Source of the DNA: Seriola aureovittata
Lineage: Eukaryota > Chordata > Actinopteri > Carangiformes > Carangidae
DNA length: 64,000 nucleotides
Assembly: GCF_021018895.1 (NCBI RefSeq)
Contig: NC_079386.1
Coordinates: 14,907,552 to 14,971,551 of the forward strand
Reading direction: 5' to 3'
Shown here: one piece after another, positions 1-17,800 of the stretch
Layout of the letters: the number at the start of each line of letters is the position of its first letter
Position numbering within the stretch: position 1 is the stretch's first letter
Program-made: the position numbers and the translations under genes
The notes under the pieces: generated by a model
Seen by the model: only the letters and a program-made list of their open reading frames with translations
Database searches by the model: none
What the model was told of the DNA's origin: nothing

Positions 1-259
1 ATATATGTCTAGCCCATACAACCTACAACTAAAACCCATTAAAACCTTTAATTCTTAATTAGAGCCTATTTAAACCCTTTAGGAGAGTCAACTATCTTGT
101 CAATAATTATAGTCTCTATTCCTAATCATTTTAAAGAATTTCAGTTTCCGACATCTTTATCTTACAGGTTAAAACCCACTCCCCAGCAGGAGTCATCATA
201 TCGGCTAGGCCACTGATACAACCACTAACAAACAGAACTTCTACTTGTTTTTATTGCAG

Positions 260-1665
260 GAAATGGCTGGCGGTTGGACTGCAAATCTAAGAGACAGAGC
301 ATCGACAGTCAAAGGTAAACGGGAAGTTGGTGTTGAAGCTACATAGAAACTCCACCACAAACAGGGGGAGAGAAACTTTCAGTTTATGTTTCAGACGAAG
401 AAATCATCCATGCTGGCATGTGTTTTAACATAAGTGTGTTCCCTTTCAGACCAGCCTGCACCTCCACATACAAAGGTGTGCCATGTTGACCAGGCCCGCT
501 CATCAAGAGACTATGATAAAATGAAAGTGTCCTCTGTATGTCCCATTGGTTCATCACCACCGCCTCCTTCGACTAAGAGGTCACCTCCAAGCAGAGCGGC
601 GGACAATCCCCAAACGGCTTTTAGGCGAGGCATCTCTTCACAGTACCAGGTGGGTTTTTTTTTATTTGTCTCACTGCATTAACAATCTAATATATTAATG
701 TAGGAATATATAAGTAGGGAGAAAATAATAAGAAATTGGCTGAAAAGGAAACAAAATTCTGCTGCAGGATGTTCAGTTGCTGGTAAACAAGGTACGTCAA
801 AGAAATCCTATAATAATAAGAATATAGCACCACAGTGACAGGTTCAGACAATGAAGGTGCTTAGACATTGATTGCAAATGAAATCAATGCAAAGAAAAAG
901 AAAAGACAACGTGGTACAACACATCCAATCAAATTCTTAAATGCAAACAATAGGGTCCTGATGTTTGAAAAGTATCAAATTTTGTCACAATCTCCTGTTC
1001 GTCTTCTGTTCCTCAGTTACAGTGTTGAATAATGGCCAGTAAAGTGTTTCTGCAGAAAATTATGATGTCATAGCTAAGTTGACCTTTGACCTTAAGGATA
1101 TGAAATTCACCATTTTATCCTTATAAACATTTGTGTTCAATTTTGCCATAATTAGCGTATGAATTCTTGAGTTATGGCCAAAGATGTGTTTTTTGAGGTC
1201 ACAGTGACGTTGACCTTTGACCTTTGGCCACCAAATTCGAATGAGTTCATCCTTGAGTCCAAGTGGATGTTTGTGCCAGATGTAATGAAATTCCCTTCAG
1301 GCATTTCTGAATTATGATCTTCACAAGAATGTGACGGACAGATAGTTTAGCACACATTTTTAGTGCTATGTTCTAGTGTTGGACTCTTTTATACAGAAAA
1401 ACAACTTTGAACTCTTTTATTATTTTTGTATCTGCAGCGTCAGTTTTCCAGCCCCGTCCCTTTCCCCTGCGATCCTCCCTTGGCACGTCAGGTCTACATA
1501 CACCTCAGCAACGTAACTGGATTTCAGAACGGCAACAACAACATCATGCACATCTACGACGCAGACCCGTTAGAGAGGAGAAGGCACCCAACGGCGCCAT
1601 CCAGTGTCAACCTCCCGCCACCACACCCAGGAAGCTGGAAGGACAAGACGGGAGGAGTTGGCTGA
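260..1665 (+). CDS. 3' exons of a proline-rich protein with a RHIM-like motif (RIPK3/ZBP1-like?)
   Basis: Three exons with good splice sites share one open frame: 260-314 (after ttattgcag), 450-649 (after ccctttcag) and 1438-1665 (after tatctgcag), with TGA at 1663-1665. Together they give about 160 residues. The middle exon is Ser/Pro-rich (GSSPPPPSTKRSPPS). The last exon has TGFQNGNNNIMHI, which resembles a RHIM core (I/V-Q-I/V/L-G-x-x-N-x-M) in its Gly, Asn and Met but has Phe and Asn at the two hydrophobic positions. RHIM proteins (RIPK3, ZBP1, TRIF) form amyloid-like necroptosis and NF-kB complexes. A short tail after the motif and no death domain would fit RIPK3 or ZBP1 better than RIPK1. 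The first exon contains GAAATGG, a good initiation context, so this is either the end of a longer gene that begins left of the window or a small 159-aa protein. The frame is well supported; the family is an inference. Confidence 0.5.
1010..1345. repeat. Interspersed fish repeat inside the last intron
   Basis: This non-coding stretch contains phrases such as gttgacctttgacctttgg and ccttgagtccaagtggatg, which I recognise as a very common interspersed repeat of spiny-rayed fish. No terminal repeats or target-site duplications are visible, so the class is left open. It lies in the intron before the last exon of the RHIM-like gene. Confidence 0.5.
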
Positions 1666-2580
1666 GCTCTCGTGGAGCGTTTGGATTTAAAATTCTCTAA
1701 CTTACTTTTACAGTTCTCCATAATTGGTTTTATCTTAATCTTTAACTTAATATTTTCTGTGTTTGCTTTAAATCTGAGCAGGATTCAGATAGCGTTTTAG
1801 TTTCACGCAGGCTTTTAAAATTATATACCTGTATATATTTTTTTTTAATTTTATCAGACTTTATTTATTCTGCTTCTTCTGTTTGAAATTTTTAAACCAA
1901 AGAGCAAAACCTCACGCCTCCCTTTTACCCTCTCAGCAGTATAAAATATGAGCCAAGCCTGATCATATGGTTTTGCTTTTTCACCAGCTACAGTCGACAA
2001 TTTTCCAAACCATTGTTTTGATACAGGCCTTTTGAATATTTAATGGGATCATCAAGATATGTGTATAGCTATATAAATGTATATATGCTGTGTGTGTTTT
2101 TGGAAAGTTTTTTTTTTAACTTGCATTAATTTTGTTTCCTTTATACGTCTTTACATACTTGTGGAGTGCAGAAACAATGTCCAAACCCGTTGAATTTTTA
2201 TATATATTTTTCAAGGATTTTTTTGTTGTATGTATTTTATAATGAATTTTCTAAGACACAAGACGAAATGATGCTGCCATAAAAACTTGGCATGTTGGAT
2301 TTGAATACTTCACGCATGATGTAGCTTCAATGAAGTTTCCAGTATACAGAAAAAAGCTGGTGTGACTCTATAGTTTTCCTATTGTCAACATATCTCAGGG
2401 AAAGCAAAAAGCAACCAAAGTGTAGTTTGTTCATGACTATAAGAAAAATACACATTATCAGCAGACTTGTCTTTTAACTCTGATGGTACTGAAGTGCAAA
2501 TAAAAGAGAAACATTAAGAACATGGTGATTGTAGTAGCTGAAGAAAAGTACGGTTTATATTATTCTGATAACTTAATAAA
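1666..2580 (+). other. Probable 3' UTR with two polyadenylation signals
   Basis: AT-rich sequence follows the TGA of the RHIM-like gene. AATAAA hexamers lie at 2499-2504 and 2575-2580, so a 3' UTR of roughly 0.85-0.95 kb is likely. No other gene is visible. Confidence 0.45.
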
Positions 2581-2599
2581 TTCTACATTTGTACTCAAA

Positions 2600-5300
2600 T
2601 GTTTTTGTGGTTATTATATTTGTATTACACTTTGTTTTGTTTTGTAGCGCACTTGTAAAATTAGTGTCATGGCCTTATTTATTATATATATATTTTCATA
2701 TAGAATATAAGACCCACCCCTCACCATAAAGATTTTAGTACAGTCCTCAAATTCTTATGTCAAAATTTTTATTTTGGTGACATGTTTAGCACCTGTGGTT
2801 TGTGCTCTGTAAAGTACCTTTCCTTGTGTTGTCTGTTAATGAACCTACAGTGTCAGTAGGTGGCACTACTGTTTTTCTTTTCAGCTGTGGTGTTTACCTT
2901 ACATCTACCCATGTCTTCTATTTACTCCAATCAAATCACTATGAGTTCACCAGGGAATTTCATTTTAAGAGACAGCAAATGCAAATAATGAACTAGACAC
3001 AGGCTAAATTAGTATGATTTTATATCAATAATAGCAGTATCTAAATAAAAATGAACTTATATGAATATCAATGTCATGGCTATGAGTTTAATTCACAATG
3101 TTGTTCTATGTGTGAATTTTATATAATTGTTACTTTATTCTTGTTTTATCCTTTTGTGAAGCACTTTGCTAAGAAAATAAAAAATAAACAAATAAAATAA
3201 AGCTTATTTTTATTAGTATTTGATATTTTCTCTGATCAGATTTTGATTTCAAAGAATCAATACTTGTTACATGGTGTCAATCTAGTTTTGGAACCAGAGC
3301 CTTCACACTCTTTTGTACTCCAGACACGAATCTCCAAAGTGCTAACACAGGCCTCTGCTGTGCGCCGGGGCGTTGGGACTAATCAGTTGAGACGGTCCAG
3401 TGTGAACTCAGCAGGCTTCTGGCACCAGAACCTCTCCTTCGCTGCCAGCCCTCCATCTGCCACCGGATCCACTGCAGAGAGATGCATGGTCGCTGTGCAT
3501 CAGTGGGGACGACAAACTCACACAAGGATATTTGTATAGTTTAAGACTTTTATAATAAATGATAATATGATACCAACGCAGTACTATACATGAGAAAAAT
3601 AAGTAATTGTATACGGACACTTTTTGAGTAAAAGTCTCTGTTGGCCTCTTTACTCCACACAGCAGGGAAACGCACTTCTTACAGAACAACCATCTGTGAT
3701 CGAGTGATTTATAGAGCGTATGTAAAGTATAGTAGAGGTGCTTTGAAGGCCACAATAGTGTCAGCATTTACCAAGGACACGTGATAAGCATGTCAAATAA
3801 CTAAATGTCAAGCTGTTAGGTTAATGACCTGTACCATAATACGCTTTTCATAAATTATATAAGGTGTGTTATGAATAGTTAACAATCAAGGGCTTAGCAA
3901 ATTTACTAGCCTGAAGGGAAGCTGATAAAAGAGAAACTACAGAGGCTGAAATGCAACTGTGATGTTAATTGCAATCATTTCAAAATCTGACTTTAAATAA
4001 CTTAGCAGAGATTCTTTGTATGCATCCAAAACCAAGAGAAAATTTTAATGTATGATTATCAGACAAGTCAAAACGTTTCCCTGAATATATCAATGAATCG
4101 CATTTTTAATTAAGTAATTAAAATGAAATGTTAAACTAAATAAAAAAGCTTAATACTTGTCCCATAACCTCCAATCAATGTGTAAAACAAAGCAAAAAGC
4201 TGTTGATTATTTTCCTTTACCACCATTTTATATGCAGCATTTACCATTTTCACACATTCTTCATATGTGTGTGTTAAGCTTTTTCAGCTAGCTACCTGGG
4301 TGAAGCTAACGTTAATCGAACAACTCTGCTAGCGCTACATAATCATTGTGTAGTATCAAAGTAATCCAGTGACAGTTATCTGTGCATCCACTGCGCTGCA
4401 AACAGGAACTGCTAATTGCTAATTTGGTGTATTTTTAATGGTGCTAGTTTGCCAAAATGTAAACAAACGTAGGCGAAACAGCTAGCTCAATAAATCTGTC
4501 ATGGATTTTCAGTCCTATTTACATCTCCTAAAGCATTGTGGGAACTGCAGTTCCAGACCTTACAGCATGATCCCCCGAATAGGGATACAACAAAAAATTA
4601 AAACAGGAGTGAAAAAATCCATTGATATAAACTTGTTAGTTGTTTCTAGGCTTTGTGCTAAGCTAAGCTAACCTAGTTTACAGTAGATTCACCTGAGAGT
4701 GGTATCAATTTTCTCAACATATTCTCCCTAAAAAGGCATAACTAAAATAGTCAGGTAGATGGGAGTCAGTAGTTAGGTTTCTTCAAGTACATATCTTTCC
4801 TTCATCAAGAGTCACTGCCCTCTAAATGGATAGATATATGGTAGATACAGTGACAGATAGATAAATTGGTAAGAAGTGGAGAATAGACACAATAATTTTC
4901 TTTATTGCCACAAACCTTTGCTTTGTCGTTTCATTTCATGCATTAAAGGAAAATCACAAACCTCAGACAGGCCGACACCTGGTGTAAGCAAGCGTAGACG
5001 ACACGTTACAGAAGTCAGACAACAGACAATAAGCCATAAAAGTGCAATGGAAATGGAAATTACATTTAGGGTTATTTGGAGCAAAGTGAATTCACCCATT
5101 CATCTGATACATATTAAGATGCATCGAAGCCGTTAAGTGTTTTGTTTCCAACTTCAGCATGGAACTCAATGGGCATCTACTGACGCTTCCTCCTTTATGT
5201 CAAAGGCATTAAAGTAACACTTGCCCCCAAAACAATCTTTATTTTATACCCTGCCCTCCCCTCCTTACCCTTGGCTATGACAATCCTCTCACTTCCTACC
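2600..5300. other. Intergenic region
   Basis: I see no convincing exon. Open frames around 3243-3539 are short and lack conserved motifs. An interspersed repeat occupies about 4260-4760 (listed separately). The region ends in the 3' flank of the cerebellin gene; a TTTATT (AATAAA on the minus strand) near 5237 could be its polyadenylation signal. Confidence 0.5.
4260..4760. repeat. Fish interspersed repeat with 'gctaagctaagctaac' core
   Basis: This contains the core ttgtgctaagctaagctaac followed by gagagtggtatcaattttctc, a combination I recognise from a repeat common in percomorph genomes. A second copy in the opposite orientation lies near 50950-51300. Its ends and transposon class cannot be settled by eye. 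Confidence 0.5.
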
Positions 5301-5310
5301 TCAACCCAGT

Positions 5311-10890
<5,580 letters not shown>

Positions 10891-10898
10891 CTTTCTTA

Positions 10899-13800
10899 TT
10901 ACACCTTGTACATCTGACTCAATGGTATGTCCCCGACGCCTCCCTCCACAGGACAGATCACCAGTGGAGCGGTGTTCTTCCCGCTGTCCGGAACACAGGG
11001 GTTAAAGTACGGGTGCAGAGGCTCAGTGAAGGAGCACCCACTGTGTGTGTAAATGTGAATCTTTGTGTCTGCGTCGTAGAAGGACACCGATCCTTCCTCG
11101 TAGTCCAGGAAGATGCCCACCTTCTGAGGGGTTTCCTGGAGGTTGAGGGTGACGGAGGGGCTGGTGCAGGCGCTCAGACTGCCTCCTTTACGCCTGCAGA
11201 TCGCCCAGTAGCCGCTGTCGGGGCGCACCGTGATGGACCCCTTTCTGTTAATGGACTCCCTGGCCACGCCCAGATCCCAGTCTGTTTTATCTCCAACCTG
11301 AAAAATAATGTTACAAAATACTGAATTAGACAGGCAGCAAAACAATGCGCAGTTTTTAATCAAAAGTTTATTGATTTTGGTTCTTGATTTTGATTCTTTT
11401 GTTTATCACCACCACAGCATGTAATAAGATTGACTGTGTGTGTCACATGTACTTAACAAAAAGAATATAAAGTTTAACTGTGTGTCTAGAGCTGCTGGTG
11501 TAAGACTGTTCTGTTAGTGGCTCCTGTTCTTTGTTGGATTTGACTTGTTTGTGTGTACTGCTGGGTTAAAGTGTGTTTTCATGTCCGTTAGCTCCTACCT
11601 GAACAACCCAGTAGCTTCTTCCAGACGTGAAGCTTTGTTTCCCCAAAACACAGACGCAGGAGTCAAAGCGCTGAGGGTCACATGGGACTGGGGTCTTGTT
11701 CTTCTGGAAGCAAGCCTGTGGAGCAATATGATTATCATCATTATTATCATCATTACCTTCGTCTTATCTTCATCATATTAGGTGTTGTCCTTATCATTTT
11801 CCCGAGTTTAGCTTCATTTTGAGCCCCTTTGCACCTAATTTACAACCCTAACCTTTCTCTTTTCATCTATTACTATCGGACCCAACACAACAGGAGATGT
11901 TTTAGTACAAAAGCAAAACCAATTTTAGGTCTTACAGTGGTATATGTCAGAACAAAAGATTTCGTAAATGTGAGAAACCTCTTTAAGGAATTATTTGTTG
12001 TCTTGACTGTCTTCTTTATACATTTCAAGTCAGTGATTATACAATCAGACAATACCTTCTTTTTATCTGAAGACAGGACCAGCCAGCCTGAGGCAGTGTT
12101 GGGATCCAGAGTCACATCCACTGCAGAGACAAAGAGGAAAAACTGTGAGTCGAGTACTAAGAAGAGGAAGTAACTAAGGTTTATCAAGATTACTGAAATA
12201 AAAATAATGATTTATGATTCTGAACACACCTGCATATTGATTCATCTTGTCTGCTTCTGCAAAAAGGAAGAAGAAAATGTTATTTTCCTGCATTTGTTTC
12301 CTCAAAATCTCTTGAGTCTTTTGTCATTGTGGAAAGTAGATAATGATTTTCTGCCAAGGGCTCACTGACCTTCTGCAGACAGCTTGTTGGCAACTCCCTG
12401 ACAAACATCCACCAGCTTAGAGACGGCTCTCCTCACTGTCCCCATGCAGTTATTGGAGTGGAATGCCACCTTGGACCACTCTTTAGTAGATGGGAGACTT
12501 CTGAGAGATGGGAAACCCTAAAAACACGGAAGACACATGCGGTTTCTCATGAGTACAGTTTTTAATATGCTGATGCAGCGCAGATAAATTGAAATGTAGT
12601 ACTGGTATCTGACCTGCAGGAGGTGCAGAGGGTTCTGAGTGAGCTCCAGGTGCTGCAGCTCGCTGCTCCTCGTCTGCAGTTCAGTGATTTCCTGCTCTAG
12701 CTCGTCGAGCAGCTCCTCCGCCCTCCTCTTGGTTTCTACCTGCCTCTCCTGGAGCTCTTCCACCAGCCCGGCCTGGTGGATCTGGATGGCGGTTATGAGC
12801 GTGGCACAGACCTGAGAACCGCTCTGAATCTCTTTCTCCGTGATTTTCTGTCGATTGAAACGATCAAAAGCGTAAACCTTCAGAGAAACACGTCGACATA
12901 ACAGATCGACTCTTTGTGCAAACACTGCAGAACCTACTTTGCTCAGCTCCACTGAATTTTTGATCTCATCCATTTTCCTAAACCTGGCCTGGATCATCTG
13001 TTGGATGTCGGCCTTTGTCGCCCTCAAGGAAGACTGCAAAGGGTCAAACATAAAAAAAAAGTTAAAAAACACAAAATACTGCAATTTCCATATTTGCACA
13101 AGAGGAAAATTACTTTAAAAGGAAGTCAAATTTCTCCTCACCTTGACCCTCTTGCTGGCCTTCTCCATGGGGACGACCTTGTGGCTTTTATGGCCCCTCT
13201 CTACGCATTTCACACACACGGGCGTCTGGTCTTTCTTGCAGAACATCGTCAGCGGCTTGTTGTGGTTTCTGCAGAGGTGACTGGCGGGGAAAGTGGCCGG
13301 GTCAGTCAGCCGGTGTCTCTGCAGTGCCGGATCCCTCAGGTGAGGCGTGAGGTGAATTTCACAGTAAGACACCTGGCAGACGAGGCATGACTTGACCGAT
13401 GTTGACTTGTTCCCGTCGCAGATGTCACAGGGAACTCTATCAGTATCAGGGACATTGTCGACATCTTCCTCTTTTGGGGGCGACAGAGTCCTTTAGATTT
13501 GGAATAAATTATGTTAAATTTCAATAAACTCAAACATTTTTGCTTGTTTTAACATGAAAAATATGCTTTAATATTCAAAACAAACCTCTTAAAGAGTTCA
13601 ATGACATTCGCAAATCCTCGGTTGATCCTGAGCTCCGGACGGTTTCTGAAAGTCTCTTTGCACAGCGGACACTCCGACGTGTCCTTGGTGTCCCAGAAGC
13701 CCTCGATGCAGTCCAGGCAGAAGTTGTGGCCACACGGGATGGAGACTGGGTCGGTGTAGATGTCCAGACAGATGCAGCAGCGGAACTGCTCCTCAAATAG

Positions 13801-14815
13801 CACGTTTCTGACTGGAAAAAAAAAACCCCACATTATTTTAATGCAACATGCAACATGCTGAGTGAAAATCTTAGTCTTCTCAGGTGAAATCTTTGCTCTG
13901 CTTGCTGCTCATCAGTCATATGTGAATACAAATCAGCATGCATGAGGAAGCTGTAGATGCTGCATCATTAAACTATTAAACAAAAACACTAAATTACAAA
14001 CAGGAGTTCAGAGGTTGAGAATAAGGACAAAAGACTTCCTGAAACATTTTTTTCAGAACTACTTTGAGAATTACATTTGAATGTTGTCCACTGCACAACT
14101 GAAAATGTCAGTGTCATATGGTCAAATTGTCTCAATGGAAAATCATATTAATAATCAGAATCTGGTTTATTGCCAAATAGGTTTTACAACATACAAAGAA
14201 TTTGCCTTGGTGGTTTGTGCATATCAATAACAATAAACATAAGAGGAAAAGAAATATAAACAAAGATGAAAACTAGCATGTAGTGCAGGTTGGATAGACA
14301 TAGAAGAATTTCACAGCAAGATAAAATAAAATAACACTAGATTGCAGATTACATCACATTATTGTATTTTAATTTTCAAAATAAAATTCAAATTGTAATA
14401 TCGTCCATTGTGCAGCTGGGTACGACTTTAAAAATTAAATGTCAAGATGCTTTTTCCATTTGAATTTTAATATGATCACAAATGTGGAAAATTACAATGC
14501 AGGTTTAAGAGGTTTATGAATAAACCAAATTAAAATGAGACCAGAATTAGAAATACAATTATTCCTTGCATCTTGTAGAATAGATTCCTATTTCAATAAT
14601 AAAAAGTAAAAGTAAATAAATGACTACCGCAAACACTGTAGTAAAAGCACGTGATGTTACAGCAGGATGACCTTTGATTGTTTTGTCGTCCGTCAACGTG
14701 TTTTAAATTCACAAAAAGATGTTGACTAAAGTCAGCGGAGCAGTTGCAGTGGATTGTTATAGTTTTCTAGTTGGAGTTAGTCAATAGTCAATAATGTCTC
14801 ACCTTCGGTTGACAT
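10899..14815 (-). CDS. TRIM A: RING / B-box / coiled-coil / PRY-SPRY E3 ubiquitin ligase
   Basis: Ten coding exons join in frame to 557 aa: 14815-14803, 13811-13586, 13490-13142, 13033-12938, 12847-12614, 12517-12370, 12256-12230, 12120-12056, 11715-11599 and 11297-10899. Residues 16-60 are a C3HC4 RING ([20 protein letters not shown]). A B-box1-like zinc site (CDICDG) and a B-box2 (CRNH, CVKC, GHKSH) follow, then the 96- and 234-nt coiled-coil exons typical of TRIMs. The PRY starts VDVTLDP and the SPRY exon carries DWDLGV and [12 protein letters not shown]. Such proteins ubiquitinate targets recognised by the SPRY domain and often act in antiviral defence. The architecture suits the fish bloodthirsty/TRIM39-like or finTRIM groups; I cannot decide which. 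The 13-nt first exon (MSTE) lies 30 nt from a likely transcription start. No lesion is seen. Confidence 0.93.
14146..14340. repeat. Fish interspersed repeat upstream of TRIM A exon 2
   Basis: In intron 1 of TRIM A, the phrases tctggtttattgccaaatag and gaatttgccttggtggtttg belong to a repeat I recognise from many teleost genomes, probably a retroelement tail. Its boundaries are approximate and no target-site duplication was found. Confidence 0.45.
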
Positions 14816-14867
14816 GTTCAGTGTCCTGATCATTCTCATCAGATGCAGCAGTTGGTGTTTGTATGAG

Positions 14868-14875
14868 TTTTTATA
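14868..14875 (-). promoter_or_regulatory. TATA box of TRIM A
   Basis: On the minus strand TATAAAAA lies 53-60 nt upstream of the TRIM A ATG. A transcription start about 30 nt downstream (near 14845) would leave a leader of roughly 30 nt before the ATG at 14815. No better initiator or TATA is visible nearby. Confidence 0.55.
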
Positions 14876-14879
14876 CACA

Positions 14880-17800
14880 GCAGTTTCACCAGGGATCAGT
14901 CACATTGTATAATGTTAAGCTCCTCCCTTCCGGCTCATTTTCTCACACTACTCATCCACTCTTGTATTTCTGGTCCTTCGGCTTTGACTGCCGACCCTCC
15001 CATACGATATTCACCCTGAGGAGACACAGTCGAGCTCTGCTAGAGCAAAACTGCCGGAAGTTAAGGGTTAGAGGTGTGTGGTGCAACTATACATTACTGC
15101 TGTTGTGACTGGAAACTCTTTATCCTCATACCTATGCAATGGTTTCCAGTCACGGGTGTTATTGAGCAACTGCCAAAACGTGATCAATTAGTTGCTCAAG
15201 ATGATAGATCTGAATATATAGAGTGTACTGGAAGTGTCTTTCTACATTTTCTACCCAGAAAAGATTAATATATGTGTCACAAACGCAGACGGGCAGGTCT
15301 CCATGGTGGTCCACTTGATGGTGGAACAGAATCAGTCTCTGAATGCATTTCTGTGTATGTTTATTTATTTATTTATTATTTTCTAATTTAAACATCCTTT
15401 TTTTTGCACAAAAACGTGTAAAACTATAAAATTATAGATTTAAAAATCAATAAAAACTTAAATAAGACATGATTTTTGGTTTCCGCAGCTTCCGGATGCT
15501 CTTAGCCTCATGTGAGTGTCGGTGTCTTCGAGCGTCATCAGTTACCAGGCTTTTGGAGAATAGCTCTTAAAGTCACGAAGGCTTGTAAGATGTATTTGAC
15601 AATTATCTTGGCCTTAAGATGCTTTTCAGAAACAAGGACCCGTGTGTTGTGAATATATTTTCAAATGACACAACAAAAGTCCAAGAATACTCACATCATG
15701 ATGCTTTCATTGTCTTCAACAAAACTCAAAAATCCCAATCAGAACTAATACTATTATTTAATACAGAAGAAAATCTAATTAAACACCAATATAATAGCCT
15801 TTCCTTCAGGCTTTTAAGACAAAGTTAGAAGCTTAAATGCATCAGTGAAGCTGAATATTTCAGCTTTCATGGAAAATGAATCCAATGAACTTAAATCTTC
15901 ATAGTTTGTACAAGTAAATGCAACAGTCTGTCTTCCAGATCACACAGACTGTTTTCCTCCTGAATGTTTTTTAATGATCAGCCGTCAACTTTAGATGTGC
16001 AACAAAATGTCTTTGGCCTCTAAATGTAACAAGTATAGGTCGATTCATCAGGATATATGTCAAGATAAGTGCATCGTTGTACCAACAGACAAGCTTTTCT
16101 TTGGTATGACCTGAAGTATATTTCCTCATTTTCACTGCACCTGATCTCAGCGTCGCTGGAACCGGTTTTTCAAAGTTCTTGTCTTTTAGAACAATACACA
16201 AATACACCTCACATCATGAATAGTCAGACGTCAGAGTGAATGTTAGTCATACAAAAACAAATCATTCAGACGATATGTAGAAAACACAGAGTTCACCAAA
16301 TGAGAAGTAAAGAGGAGAAAATTCCCACGGAGTAGAAAGAAAACATAATAAAAAGAGTAATAATCAACCTGGTGTGTGTGTGTCCGCTCACTTTTATAAA
16401 GGTGGTTTATGGGGAAAATGCTTTCTGGGCTGAGAGGGATTGTTTTTGTTACAATACCGTGGGTGACCACTGGGAGAAACTGGCGGAAAGGCGGACATGC
16501 TGGCTGCTGACGCCCAATTTGAATAGCAGTGGTAAAAAACGGTAATTATTTCTTAATATTAAATTGTTTTTTTTTTTAATGAGATATATCCACTCTCTCT
16601 TCAGGCGCGCCGTTAGCTGTTCAAAATTCAATGTCAGGACGTTTTCCAACCAAAATTCTGGTATTCCGTTTTTTTTTTTTTTTTTGTGAGTGACTTTTCA
16701 ACACAAAAAGCAGAGATGAAAAAAAAGCCCAAACAAAAGCGCATCATAATAAAGAGTAGGCTAGTAAATCAACCTTGTTGGCTGTTGGTGATCTATGGGG
16801 AAAAAAGCATTTTGAGTCACAGGGGATTTTATTTTTGTTGCAATACCACTGAGCATCATGTGTTATTATGTGAGTGTGTGTCATTTTGTGTATTTAGCAC
16901 CTGAGTAAATGTACTTGTTAATTTTTCACCTCTACATATGAATTTTATTTTAGAAACAGTTTACTATTTCTTTTCCAAATAATGATAAAAAACATCTAAA
17001 GGTTTAAATGTAGCTGAACTAATCTGATTCTCCCTCATTCACAGCTCTCTGGAAGACTCAATGTAAACCTCCCACCTGAGTCGGCGTGAACGCCGTACAC
17101 CACACAACAGCAACAAGGAGAATCAAGAAGTAGGTCAACAATATCTGACACTGAGAGATGTATTTAACTAATTAAGTCATGCTTAAAATACCATCAAGCA
17201 TAAACAATCATTTTAATAAAGCAAGTGAAGTGGTTAGCTCAATTGAAGAGGAATGCTTATTGAAAACTAGAGAGGAAAAAAATGAAGCAGCTGCTGCAGT
17301 GAAAAGGTAAATGGTCTTTACAAATTGAGTTTATTTGGCCACTTAACCGTGGTCCTTTCTCATAAAATATTTAGCCTGAAGCTTAGATTTTACATGTCAC
17401 ATTTGGCGCCATATTTTGCTGTAAAATTAAATGAAGAAACAGCCATTAGATTTTTTTTTACTGCAGGGTTTTCATGCATTCTGATCCTGTCTGGTTGTGT
17501 TCCCAGTGTTTGCTGCTGCAAAATTAACTTGTGGATTGTCTTTGCTTGTTTAGTAGATTTGTAGAAAAACTCAATTACACTCATGACTCATATATTCATT
17601 AAAATCTAATGAATTGTTTTGAGTGATAGATATTTCCATTGTCTTAGGACTGAAAGGCTCCTGCACCCGGAGCAGTGACTCATCACTGGCAAAGACCTTG
17701 TGAAGCAGTGACACGGAATTCAGTCATCATTTTAATTATCAATTATTATGTGTTTTTCCTTTTCAGGCATGTCAAATTGCTTTGTGTGGAGTATTTCCAA

